A DNA stretch of 64,000 nt from Crossaster papposus (taxonomy: Eukaryota; Echinodermata; Asteroidea; Velatida; Solasteridae). Under the pieces are notes generated by a model, which did not search any database, was not told the DNA's origin, and worked only from the letters and a program-made list of their open reading frames with translations. The position numbers and the translations under genes are program-made. Numbering within the stretch: position 1 is the first letter of the stretch; each line of letters starts with the position of its first letter. Shown piece after piece: positions 1 to 12,500 of the stretch. Location of the stretch: positions 124,001 through 188,000 of the forward strand of contig JBAIAA010000441.1 in the NCBI GenBank assembly GCA_037893245.1, given 5' to 3'.

Positions 1-35
1 GTGATGTTAAAATAATCCCCGGGTGAACTGGTTAA
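1..35 (+). mobile_element. Right end of a TTAA-type MITE (CCAGTTCGCG family), cut by window edge
   Basis: These bases match the last part of the element seen whole at 714-989, ending in a GAACTGGTTAA terminus. Only the right terminal repeat is inside the window. It sits in an MRE11 intron. Confidence 0.75.
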
Positions 36-280
36 ATGGGGCGTAACCTTTTCATGCAAATTCGACCATTCAAATAGGCATAGCGTCTTCACGCAGTCAA
101 CTACCCATTCAGCAGTCGCGCTGGCCTGCGTTGCATATCTAATTGGCGCTGTTTCACAAAGAAATTTCATGCAAGTGCGTGTATTACGTGTTGATAATGG
201 CAGTTCTGCAAGCGCTGATTGGCTCTCTAGTAAAGCCTGCGAAGAGATATGGAAAAAGACAACCCGCTGGATGCAATTTG

Positions 281-360
281 CAAAGACCAGTGTGCGATCT
301 AGGGAGCTGGACTATAAATCGTGTCGTTAGCGGGCGAACTGTCGAATACACTGGTCTTTG
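281..360. repeat. Small foldback with 13-bp inverted arms
   Basis: CAAAGACCAGTGT at 281-293 is the exact reverse complement of 348-360, enclosing 54 bases. It looks like a tiny foldback element in the MRE11 intron before the first visible exon. No second copy was noticed in the window. Confidence 0.5.
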
Positions 361-392
361 GCAATGACTAACATAGGCCATGTTCGAATTAC

Positions 393-481
393 TTGGCTGC
401 GGCTTAAAATTATGCACAAGTCTATTGTAGCGGCTGCGGCCACATCTCATAGACTCGTGCGTAATAATTAGCCGCAGCCAT
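393..481. repeat. Hairpin-forming foldback, about 32-bp arms
   Basis: Bases 394-425 (starting TGGCTGCGGCT) pair almost fully with 449-480 (ending AGCCGCAGCCA) around a short loop. Only 33 bases separate it from the 281-360 foldback, and it lies about 50 bases upstream of an MRE11 splice acceptor. The rest of 36-528 is unremarkable intron. Confidence 0.55.
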
Positions 482-528
482 ACCAACGCCGCAGGTTTTA
501 AACTGTTAATCTTTTACCTTTGACACAG

Positions 529-3500
529 GTTGACATGATCCTACTGGGAGGTGACCTCTTCCATGAGAACAAACCCTCCAGGAAGGCCCTTCATGGTGTC
601 ATGGCGTTGATCCGCAAATACTGCATGGGGGATCGACCGGTACAGCTTCAGTTCATGAGCGACCAGAGCTTGAACTTTGCTGCCAATCCGTAAGATTAGT
701 TTTTTCCTTTTTTTTAACCAGTTCGCGCCGGAGGACGTATATACACGCACAGCTTTCCCCAGATTCAAAACGGATGATGCATAAACACGTCATGAGCAAG
801 GCCGGAAATGTCTTTCAGCAGCGAGCAAGGCCAGAAATGTCTGTCAGCAGCGTGCAAGGCCGGAAATGCGTGGGTGTGTTTAATTCCCTGGTACCATCGG
901 CCTGAACCCGCCTCGAATCAAGTTTTGTTAAAAATAAATCCCCGCCTCGGCTCGGTGATGTTAAAATAATCCCGGCGCTAACTGGTTAAATGAATAAATG
1001 TTAACCCTAACCATCCCAAATCCGCAGAAACCCTCTTTGTAAATTGCTGGGTTTTGCAGGATTGAGGGTACTTGGAAGTTAATGCATCGGAGGAATTTGC
1101 AGGATTGAGGGCGTTTGGGATTTTTGCCACTGGAGGATAATGCAGGATCCAGGTCATAAGGCCCAAACTAATGTTGGATGATTTTGCAGGATTGAGGTTA
1201 ATACTTGGGTATTTATCCAAATGGGGATTTTAGAGGATGGAGGTTATTTGTTGCATATATTGATGAGTTCATTTGACCATCGACAGGTTTCCCGTCGTTA
1301 ACTATGAAGACCCAAACATCAACGTCGAAATACCCGTTTTCTCCATCCATGGTAACCATGACGATCCAGCAGGGGTAAGCTTCTAAATTTGTGTTTGTCT
1401 CTGCAAGGTCGCTGTCATCGATTTTATCCCATAATTTCCATCAAAAATGAAAACCCTGCTCTCTTTCCACAAATTTAGCCCTGCAGATATCCATCATGGT
1501 GTCATCATTATCTCCTTGATCATGTCCAAAAAGTTAAAAATTGATTTTAGTTCCGTTATATGAATGGGTCCTAAACTCCACAATTGCTGAATCTACCATT
1601 AGGGGATCAAGATTAAAATATTGAGTTGCGGCCTAAACTAATAAAATTGCGACTGCTTTTTTCTTTTCCTTCTTTGTTGCTTACAACTAGCTTGGCAATC
1701 TTTGTGCCTTGGACATATTGAGCGTGTCAGGACTGGTCAACTATTTCGGGAAGTGCAACTCACTGGAAAGCATCGACGTGACGCCACTCTTGATCCAGAA
1801 GGGTACAACAAGGCTATCACTGTACGGAATAGGTGGGTGCGATTGGGATAAGGTGGGCTAATATGGGTACAACAAGGCTGTCACTGTATGGTATAAGGTG
1901 GGTGCGATTGGGATAAGGTGGGTGCGATTGGGATAAGGTGGGTGCGATTGGGATAAGGTGGGTGCGATTGGGATAAGGTGGGTGTGATTGGGATAAGGTG
2001 GGTGCGATTGGGATAAGGTGGGTGCGATTGGGATAAGGTAGGCCCGATTGGGATAAGGTAGGCCCGATTGGGATAAGGTAGGTCCGATTGGGATAAGGTA
2101 GGCTTTAGGTTCAACAAGGCTATCACTGTATGGATTAGGTGTGTGTGATTGGGATAAGGTGGGTTACCTGGGTAACTACAAGGCTATCACTGTAGGCAAT
2201 ACGTGGGTGTTATTGGGATAAGGTCTGCTACATGGGTACAACAAGGCTATCACTGTATGGAATAGGTGGGTATGATTGGGAATAAGGTGGGCTACATGGG
2301 CACAACAAGGCTATCACTGTATGGAATAGGTGGGTGTGATTGGAATAAGGTAGGCTAATATGGGTACAACAAGGCTATAAATGTATGGAATAGGTGAGTG
2401 TGATTGGGATATTGTGGGCTACGGGTACAACAATAATCATAAATAGAAGGCTCTGGTGGTTTTGGCCACTACAGTGACTAAAGGGTTAATAACATTTGCC
2501 GTCGTGATAAATTGACTTTCTTATCCGTGCTGCAGGCTCTATACGAGACGAGCGTATGCACCGCATCTTTGTCAGCAGAAAGATCCGTTTCTATCAGCCT
2601 AAAGATGAGGACAATCCGTGGTTCCACCTGCTGGTCTTGCATCAAAACAGGTGAATAAAACTCAAACCCCCCCCCTTTTTTTACAATTCGCATGTTTCGC
2701 CAAAGTCAAATGTTAAGGAAAACACCTCAAAGTTGCGAGTTTTGCCCAAATTTGCATCCTCTTTCAATTTCACATCCCGGGCGAAGTCGTTAAAGACCAA
2801 ATTCACTGAATTTTGAGCATTTAGATGTGAGTTTGGAAATCTTTGGTTGAAGTCACATTTTGTTTTACTTTGAATGCAAAATCACATCATGCCCTTTCCT
2901 AATGTTGCCTCTGCCAATTTTCGTAACATTTTGCCAAAACTCCTCACGTTATGTCGTTTCAGGACCAAACACGGAGAGACCAATTACATTCCGGAGCAGT
3001 TCCTGCCAGATTTTCTGGATCTGGTGCTGTGGGGTCACGAGCACGAGTGCAAGGTTGAGCCCGCCTGGAACGACCGACAACACTTCTTCGTCACCCAGCC
3101 TGGCAGCAGTATTGCCACGTCACTGTGCCAGGGAGAATCCGTCCAAAAGTAAGAACTGCAGCGGCCTCGTGGTCTAGAGCATTGAATTCGTGGTCTGCGA
3201 TCATTCTGGAGGTTGTGGGTTCGAGCCCAGCCTAGGCTATGGTCCTAGTGGACTAGTTAATACCTATTCCAACCCTACTCGTAGCGTGAAGAGATCAGAT
3301 TATCTTGTCTTGTTTCAGTATGAGGGGCTGGTTCTTCCACACTTTCCTCTAGTAGCCCACACCTTGAGTGGCCTTATTTGCCCTTGTGATGGGAGATCAT
3401 ATCTTGTTTCAGTGTGAGGGGCTGGTTCCTTCACACTTTCCTCTAGTAGCCCACACCTTGAGTGGCCTTTGGCCTTGTGATGGCAGATCATATCTTGTTT

Positions 3501-6500
3501 CAGTGTGAGGGGCTGGTTCTCTATTCCCTCTAGTAGCCAACACCTTGAGTGGCCTTTGACTTGTGATGGCAGATCATATCTTGTTTCAGTGTGAAGGGCT
3601 GGTTCTTCCACACTTTCCTCTAGTAGCCCCCACCTTGAGTTGCCTTCGGTCTTGTGATCGGAGATCATACCTTGTTTCAGTGTGAGGGGCTGGTTCTTCC
3701 ACACTTTCCTCTAGTAGCCCACACCTCGAGTGGCCTTCGGCCTTGTGATCGGAGATCATATCTTGTTTCAGTGTGAGGGGCTTGTTCTTACACACTTTCC
3801 TCTAGTAGCCCACACCTTGAGTGGCCTTTGGCCTTGTGATGGGAGATCATATCTTGTTTCAGTGTGAGAAGCTGGTTTTTCCACACTTTCCTCTAGTACC
3901 CCACACCTCGAGTGGCCTTCGGTCTTGTGATGGGAGATAATACCTTGTTTCAGTATGAAGGGCTGGTTCTTCTACGCTTTTCTGTGTAGCCCACACCTTG
4001 AGTGGCCTTTGGCCTTGTGATGGGCGATTTGTGTTTAAAAAGAAATGGGGGTGGCGATAGTGTCAGAGTTCAATGGTAAGAAGGTAATTAATTAGTGAAG
4101 TAACTAATGAGTTAAATCACAATGCAATTGGTGACCCGAGTTTGTTCTCCCTGCAGACACATCTGTCTCCTGAAAGTGAGAGGTAAGGCTCTTAAGTGCA
4201 CCAAGATCCGGCTGGAGACTGTCCGGCCCTTCTACATGAGGGACATTTGTCTGCAGGACACCGATCTTAACCCGGGCCACGCCGGTATCCAGGACAAAGT
4301 GGAAGCATACTGCTCAGAAAGGGTAAAATAGGAAAAGACGACACTCTCGTTCCTTTTTGAAGGATGTCTTGTCTCCTTTCTCCCGTTTCATTTGCTATCA
4401 ACTGATTATTTGGTCACTTTAAACCTAATGTCCTCGGCATTACTAAGGGAATAAATGTGTGTTCGAGAGGTTTTAATCACTCTGTTTAATACCGCTTGGA
4501 GTCTGGGTGCTGATAATTACCCGAGCCTAAGGCTTCTGCCTCTGTGGCTCTACACGTATGCAATAAAGCGTATTTACTATGAACCAGACTATTACTGCCA
4601 TTGGCAACTTCGTTCCCAGGGTGTCGAGCTGTACGCACCCAACACTACACTACCTGCTCTTACTATTGGAGACGAGGTACGGTTGGAAATAAAGTGAGCC
4701 CTGGGGACGGGTATAATGCGACATCGCTTTGTTGCCAGCTGGTTTTAAACACTTCTAGCCATGTCTTTATTGTCCGTTTAATACCGGCCACATGACGGGC
4801 TCTCGACCAATAGGAATGCCTAAACTGTCCCAGGTATTTATGAATTTGGGTTAATAAACTGAGTTCAGTATATGTTTGTGATTAAGTGATTTGTTTTTGT
4901 TAATTTCAGGTGGAAGGACTGATATCGCTAGCTGAGGATGAACACACGGGAAATCCAAAACAACCTATACTGCCACTCATGAGGTTAAGGGTAAGAATAT
5001 AGAACACACAGGAAATCCAAAACAACCTCTACTACCACTCATGAGGTTAAGGGTAAGAATATTGTGATCTGTCACCACAAAATGAGAGTAAAGTCGCACA
5101 ATGTGATTCGGAGATATGGCCATCCAAAGTCAAAATATGAAGGGGTGGTCAATTTTGAGATTTTGAGTAATTTGGAAAGCCCAAGTCCTCCTCTACATAT
5201 TCTTATTTTTTGGGTGAGATCAGATGATCGAAAAGCTCTTAAATTACGCGATTTGGCGTAGTGTTTGCGTAGTTAGTGTTTTGATTAAAGCCCAATAGTG
5301 GTCTAATTAACACGGTAATTAAATATGCAAATCAGGTTTCGAAATTTAGATATTTTGTTCTTTATACAATAGTTTGTATGTGTGGAAAATTTAATGAAAA
5401 AATGATGATTAGAACATAGCCGTTGCTATGCTCAAACGAACCTTGTCCTGCTTTGTAATCTTTTGCATGTTTAACTCTTTCAGTGCCCATGACATTTAAA
5501 AAGTTTAACCCTAAAATGCCCAACTTCAAGTTTTGTTTTGTTTTTTTCAAAATTCTGTATAAAAAAAAGTAAATAAGTTTTATTCACCAAACTTCATGTA
5601 TCTTGCTCTCAACATCCTCTTCTGGAATATCCAAGTGATTCTGAATCAGAAAAGTAATCCCTTTCGCTGTCCAAATCGGCGAAAATTTCATTGATTTTCT
5701 CTGGAGATAACATGCGCGCTCGTTTCATGGGCGCCGCCATTTTTTCCACAAGACAAAACTCAATGTTACGCCCTCTTGCAAAAAAAATACAAGTCGCACA
5801 TGAATAAAAATGGTACCGGTACCATTAGAAAGAGTGAGAGCGCCCTCTTGTAATAACATGTTTACTCTACCTCGTACATGTACGAGGTTTGGAGATTTTA
5901 AGTACGAACATTACCTCGTACATGTACGAGGTTGGCGATTTCGAACTAACAAATATACCTCGTACATGTACGAGTTTGGCACTGAAAGAGTTAAAGTAAG
6001 TTTTCTCACAAACACGTTTTGTGAAACCCATGACTTTCTAAAGCTCTGTTTCTCAAGAATTTGAAAATACCAATATCTCAATTTTCAATATTTCCAACGT
6101 TACTCTCATTTTGTGGTTACAGGTCACATATAGAAATAGCAAACGGAAGTATTCAAACTTTTAGGTTCATATGACATTTGTTTCCATTAGGTTGACTACA
6201 GTGGGGGATTCGAGACCTTCAATGTGAACCGCTTCGGCCAGAAGTTTGTCAACAGGGTCGCCAACACCAAGGACATCATCCTCTTTCACAAGCGGAAGCT
6301 GCAGCCAGAGAAGAGGGGTGAGTTGGCCTGATTGGATTGGTCGGTGCAGGTCATGTGACCCGTAATGCTTCCTGCGATTGGCCATTTTGTTCATGATGTT
6401 CAGCTGTACAAGCATACTGCCAAAGTAGCCACACCTTGGAATTTTCAAGCATCTACTAGGAAAACGCTAGTAAATATTTGGTTTTATGCATATCAATGGA

Positions 6501-9500
6501 AGTATTTACTAATTTTCAAGTAAAAGGTTGTTGAGCAAATGCTAGTAGTAAAAGCTTTGAGTAAAAGCTTCTACTACATTTTATGCATATACATTCATGT
6601 AAATAAGTAAATTTTCAAGTAAATAGTATTTACTACTTTTTATGCATACGGCCCATGGACTGCAGGAAAAGGTGACACTCGTGATCCAAACATGACTTGT
6701 TTCTTTTCTTTTACTTTGGTTGGAGCAGACAAGAAACCCACTCAAGACATGGCCAACTACTTGAGGCCGGATGCTCTTGACTCTGGGCGGGTAGAGGATC
6801 TGGTCAAACAGTACTTCTCTGATGCGGACGAGGTAAGAAATAAGAGTTGACGGGAATGGGGTTTAGAAACCGTATGTTGAAAAATGGCTTGTTATAATTA
6901 TTATTTATTTCTGGTAAGCCTAGCTCGTAAAGCCTAAAGAAACCTGTAGAGAGATGACAATTAGTTACAGTTTTAGAGGTGGGAGGAAAACCTCAGAAGA
7001 ATATCCTGGGGAAAAACCCACGTAGTCGGGCAGGGACTGAAAACCCAATCCACATTATTGGCCCAGGCTGGATTTGAACCCGGGTCATAGTGGTGAAAGG
7101 CGAGGAAAAAACCGCTACGCCAACCTGACTCCCCGCTTCTTGCATTTAAATTCTGTCTTCAACAATCTTATTTACAATGAAGCTCCCATGGACAAGACAG
7201 TTTTGTAAATGCCATCAGTTACGGGCCATATCTTGAGATCCAATTAAGCTAGACCTAGCATTTTGTTTTCAACACTAGGTAAACACAAATTCTCTGGAAT
7301 TGTAAAAGGTGGGTAACGGTCACCTTAACCCTAAACCCCTAGGCTCTCACACTATAAAGCATACCAAACCCTAGCAAACTTCAACAACTGCACACAGTTC
7401 AGTAATTATTGGTACACTCTACTGAACCTAGCAGTACTAAACCTGCCAAACTCCAACAGTTTGAAGTTCTATTGACTTTGTACAGATGGGTTAGGGTTAA
7501 CTTCAACAGCTCACGCTGGTTAAGTAATTACTGGTACATTGTACTGAACCTAACAGTACTAAACCTTTTTTGTGTGTGTGAAGCACAAGCAGCTAAATCT
7601 TCTGTCTGAGAAGGGTCTTGGCCAAGCCATCCAGGAGTTTGTCGACAAGGAGGAAAGAGATGCCATCTCTGAACTGGTCAAGTTTCAACTGGAAGGAACC
7701 CAGGGACACCTGAAGAACCGCAAGACGTCCGACACCTTCATCCTTGAAGAGGTATTGTTGATGTTTCTTAACTTGAAAACTTGAGATAAACTTCAAGAAC
7801 ACTTTTGGCGGCGAGTTGGACAACTTACTGTTTGAAATGTGGTATTGCGCCCATTAACCAGTTCGCGCTGGATGACGAATATAAACGCAAAGTTTCCTCC
7901 AGATACAAAACGCATGACGCATAAACACGCCACGAGCAAGGCCGGATATGTCTGTCAGCAGCGAGCAAGGCCAGAAATGCGTGGGTGTGCTTCCCGGTAC
8001 TGGCGGCCTGAACCTGCTTCGGATCGAGTTTCGTTAAAAATAATCCCGCGCGTCGGCTTGGTGATGTTAAAATAATCCCGGCGCGAACTGGTTAAGCCAA
8101 ACAAACACCATTGCACAATATTTGTATAATATCACTATTTATTACGAGACAGCCAGACTTGTAAAAATATTTGTGGCCCAAATTAAAATCTTTCAATATA
8201 CCTTTCAATTTTTGTCTTGCAGTTGAAACATTTTAAGGAGGAGAGAAAAAAGATGTCTGAAGCTGACCAGTCCAAGGAAGTCAGAGCGGTAATATTTTTT
8301 CCCTCAAATCCTTTTTGTTGTTGTCGTAAACAACTTTATTTGTGACCAGGTGTACAAAATAGATATCGGGCTTTTAAGTATTTCTACTTTTCCTAGTTTT
8401 TTTTACTTTGTTCTACTATTCCTAAGAATTCCTACTTTTTCATACTTTTTCATACTTTTACTACTTTCCCCTACTTTTACTACTTTCCCCTACTTTCCCC
8501 TACTTTTCCCTACTTTTCCCTATTTCTTTCTACTTTTCCCCTACTTTTCCCCTACTTTTCCCCTACTTTTTCCCTACTTTTTCCCTACTTTTTCCTTCTT
8601 GTTCTAACAGATCTGAAAAATGAAATCTCATTGAATAATTTCATAATGAACGGCAATCATTGAAAAAACCTGACTATTTTCAGACACTGCCCCCAATTTA
8701 TTATGTTTTGTTTGCAATATCGGGCAATGGAGAAGGCCAAGGAGAAGCAACCCCAGCGAGGAGGTGACTACAGCGACAATGACGATAGAGAGATACCCTC
8801 CATTGACTCAGACCCTGTATAGTCCAATCCTAATAACTTGTTGTCTTTGTTCAGGCGATGGAGAAGGCCAAGGAGAAGCGTCTCCAGCAAGGAGGTGACT
8901 ACAGCGAGGACGTTGACCAAGACATAACCTCCATTGACTCAGATCCTGTATAGTCCAATCCTGATAACTTGTTGTCTTTGTTCAGGCGATGGAGAAGGCC
9001 AAGGAGAAGCGTCTCCAGCGAGGAGGTGACTACAGCGACGACGTTGACCAAGACATAACCTTCATTGACTCAGACCCTGTATAGTCCAATCCTAATAACT
9101 TGTTGTCTTTGGTCAGGCGATGGAGAAGGCCAAGGAGAAGCAACTCCAGCGAGGAGGTGACTACAGCGACGACGTTGACCAAGACATAACCTTCATTGAC
9201 TCAGACCCTGTATAGTCCAATCCTAATAACTTGTTGTCTTTGTTCAGGCGATGGAGAAGGCCAAGGAGAAGCGTCTCCAGCGAGGAGGTGACTACAGCGA
9301 CGACGTTGACCAAGACATAACCTTCATTGACTCTGACCCTGTATAGTCCAATCCTAATAACTTGTTGTCTTTGGTCAGGCCATGGAGAAGGCCAAGGAGA
9401 AGCGTCTCCAGCGAGGAGGTGACTACAGCGACGACATTGACCAAGACATAACCTTCATTGACTCTGACCCTGTATAGTCCAATCCTAATAACTTGTTGTC

Positions 9501-12500
9501 TTTGGTCAGGCGATGGAGAAGGCCAAGGAGAAGCGTCCCTAGCGAGGAGGTGACTACAGCGACGACATTGACCAAGACATAACCTTCATTGACTCTGACC
9601 CTGTATAGTCCAATCCTAATAACTTGTTGTCTTTGTTCAGGCGATGGAGAAGGCCAAGGAGAAGCGTCTCCAGCGAGGAGGTGACTACAGCGACGACGTT
9701 GACCAAGACATAACCTTCATTGACTCAGACCCTGTATAGTCCAATCCTAATAACTTGTTGTCTTTGGTCAGGCGATGGAGAAGGCCAAGGAGAAGCAACT
9801 CCAGCGAGGAGGTGACTACAGCGACGACGTTGACCAAGACATAACCTTCATTGACTCTGACCCTGTATAGTCCAATCCTAATAACTTGTTGTCTTTGGTC
9901 AGGCCATGGAGAAGGCCAAGGAGAAGCTTCTCCAGTGAGGAGGTGACTACAGCGACGATGACGATCGAGAGATACCCTCCATCGACTCAGACCCTGTATA
10001 GTCCAATCCTAATAACCTCTTGTCTTTGTTCAGGCGATGGAGAAGGCCAAAGAGAAGCGTCTCCAGCGAGGAGGTGACTACAGCGACGACGTTGACCAAG
10101 ACATACCTTCCATTGACTCGGAAGACAGCGATCACTCGGCTGCACCAGCCCGGGGCCGGGGCAGAGGGCGGGGCAGAGGTCGGGCTCGAGGTCAGGGGTC
10201 CACGGCCCGAGGCAGCCGAGCCAGAGGAGGCAGGGCGGGGAACCAGGGTGGGGGGAGCCGGTCAAAGCAGAGTGTGCTGACGAACAGCTTCCTCCAAGGT
10301 GGGTAAACAAAACGTGGGTTTAGTGGATGTGTAGAAGGTGTATCTTCCATGCAGCAGCTGCAGGCTTTCCAATTTTGTTACTTTTTTGTTAGTTTTTTTT
10401 TTTTATCCTGCTCCTATTCTTTTGTACCTTTTCCTTGAAATTCCTGCGTATTCCTACTTATTTCTACTACTTATTCCTACTTATTCCTAGATTGTTTTAG
10501 AAATATATTCCATTTTTTTTTCAGCAAGTAAACCATCTTCCAGAAATTCCCGTGCATTTGGAGATGTAAGTACTTCTCTGTCCAAACCAAAAAATATTAT
10601 CATTCTTGTCCCAAGTGACTCTGAGAATATTTATTTCCGTTTTAATGTTTTTTTTCTTAATCTTTCAACCTTGCTTTGGGTTTTGGGGGGATAACAATCT
10701 TCTAAATAATTGTATAGTTTTTCTTTTTCTTTTTAGAAACATTGTTGATAATTGCATATCCTCTTGAAATTATGCAAAAACTAATTCCATTTTGCTGGAT
10801 GCCTAGAATCATTGTTTACTTTCAAATAAGTAAGATATTTGTTAATAATTCGGTAGTACAATTTGTCGATATCTGCTGAATACTTTGTAGATTTTTAGTT
10901 TTACCCCAATCTCGCCTCTAGTGAGTGTTATTACATATTTCTTTTTTCTTAATTGGGTTTTATTCCTAAGTGGGTTTTGTGTGTATATTGCAGAGTGGCG
11001 ATTCGGAGAATGAGAGTGTTTCTTCTCGCGCCACTGCCTCGTCCGCTTCATCCAGAAAAACTACCAATCAGAGGTAGAATATTTTTGGTCTCGTCTCGTC
11101 TGAACCAAGTTCAGATAGAGAGTATGCAATTACTATTTCTGAACGTTGTTCGTCTGTCTGTATGTGTCATTTTGGTTAAAGTTGGTCTTACATGCAAACT
11201 CCAATTGCAAATGTTGCTCTGCCCTCGAGATGAGTTTCACAAAATAAATCCAGACATAATTCATTCACTTCCTATATATTTTATTGCCACAATTTATATA
11301 TTATAATTAACTGGACAGTTTAACAGGGGTCCCTATAAGGACTGGTCATGGAGGATTGACCAGACACTCGGTGCATTTGTCCCCTCATCACCCGAAGGTA
11401 TGTGGACCTGTAAAAATACCGGCCGGGCCCGGGCCCTTAAACTGCAAGGTAAACAGCCGGCCTTGCGGGACCCATTTAGACAGGGTGCCGTGTGTCTGGG
11501 GGATCCTTCGTGGCCCGCCTCCCACAGGCTTCTCCTGGAAAACTGCCTAGAATCAGTCTATCGTTATACTTCTATACAATAGTTCTTTCATTCTTTTGAA
11601 ATGTTCTCATTCTTTTCCTTTGTGATAATTGTTCCTTCTGACTCCAAGTTTTTATATTCTCCACAGTTCACTTGATTGTTTGTTATTACTACCTATTGTC
11701 TTATATTTGTACACATTCTTGCCGTGAATATGGCTACTGATGCAGGCACGGTGTTAAACCCTAAACTCACTCACTCACCCAATTGCAAACAAACTTGCTT
11801 CATAGATGCAATATGAAAAAAATTGTAAAACAGGGTAATAATTGCCAAAGTAGACGAGACTCGGGTTTTGAGAATAATGTACATTTAAAGGTAGGATACA
11901 CCATTGGTAATTGCTTGAATTATCATAAATGGGTGGATTTAGGTGGTTGTATTTTATAGTAAATATCGTTTGACTGACCTGACCAAAGTTTTACAATCAT
12001 GGATGCCGAGGAAAGCAAGAAAAACGACGTTTGTTTTCAATTGGCGTTGGGCAGTTATTATTGTTTTTCTTGTTTTTCTTGTTTTTTTTCGCGTTTTTAT
12101 ATTTTTTATTTAATTTTTCGGAACAATTACAGGATTTTAGGCAAAATGATTTTGCTGGATGCCTAGAATCATTATTTACTAACTACGATTTTCGGTAGTC
12201 GCTTGTATTTTGGTTTTACGGCTTTATATGTTCACACAGCCCTTTATCATAGGTCAGAGACCCAGAAACCAGCTGGTGTTGTTGAATAAGGCAAGACAAC
12301 AATAGCACGATTGATTGCTTGGGAAGGTCTCGCGGTGAAATCCAGACCTCAAAAAGCTGCGACGACATGCCGCCATATTGTTTATACACCAAATACTACC
12401 TACTATTTTCGATAGTCGCTTGTATTTCGTGTATACCCCCAAGCTGTTTTGGTTTTACGGCTTTATATGTTCACACATTATTCGGCATGCTTTGAACTAG

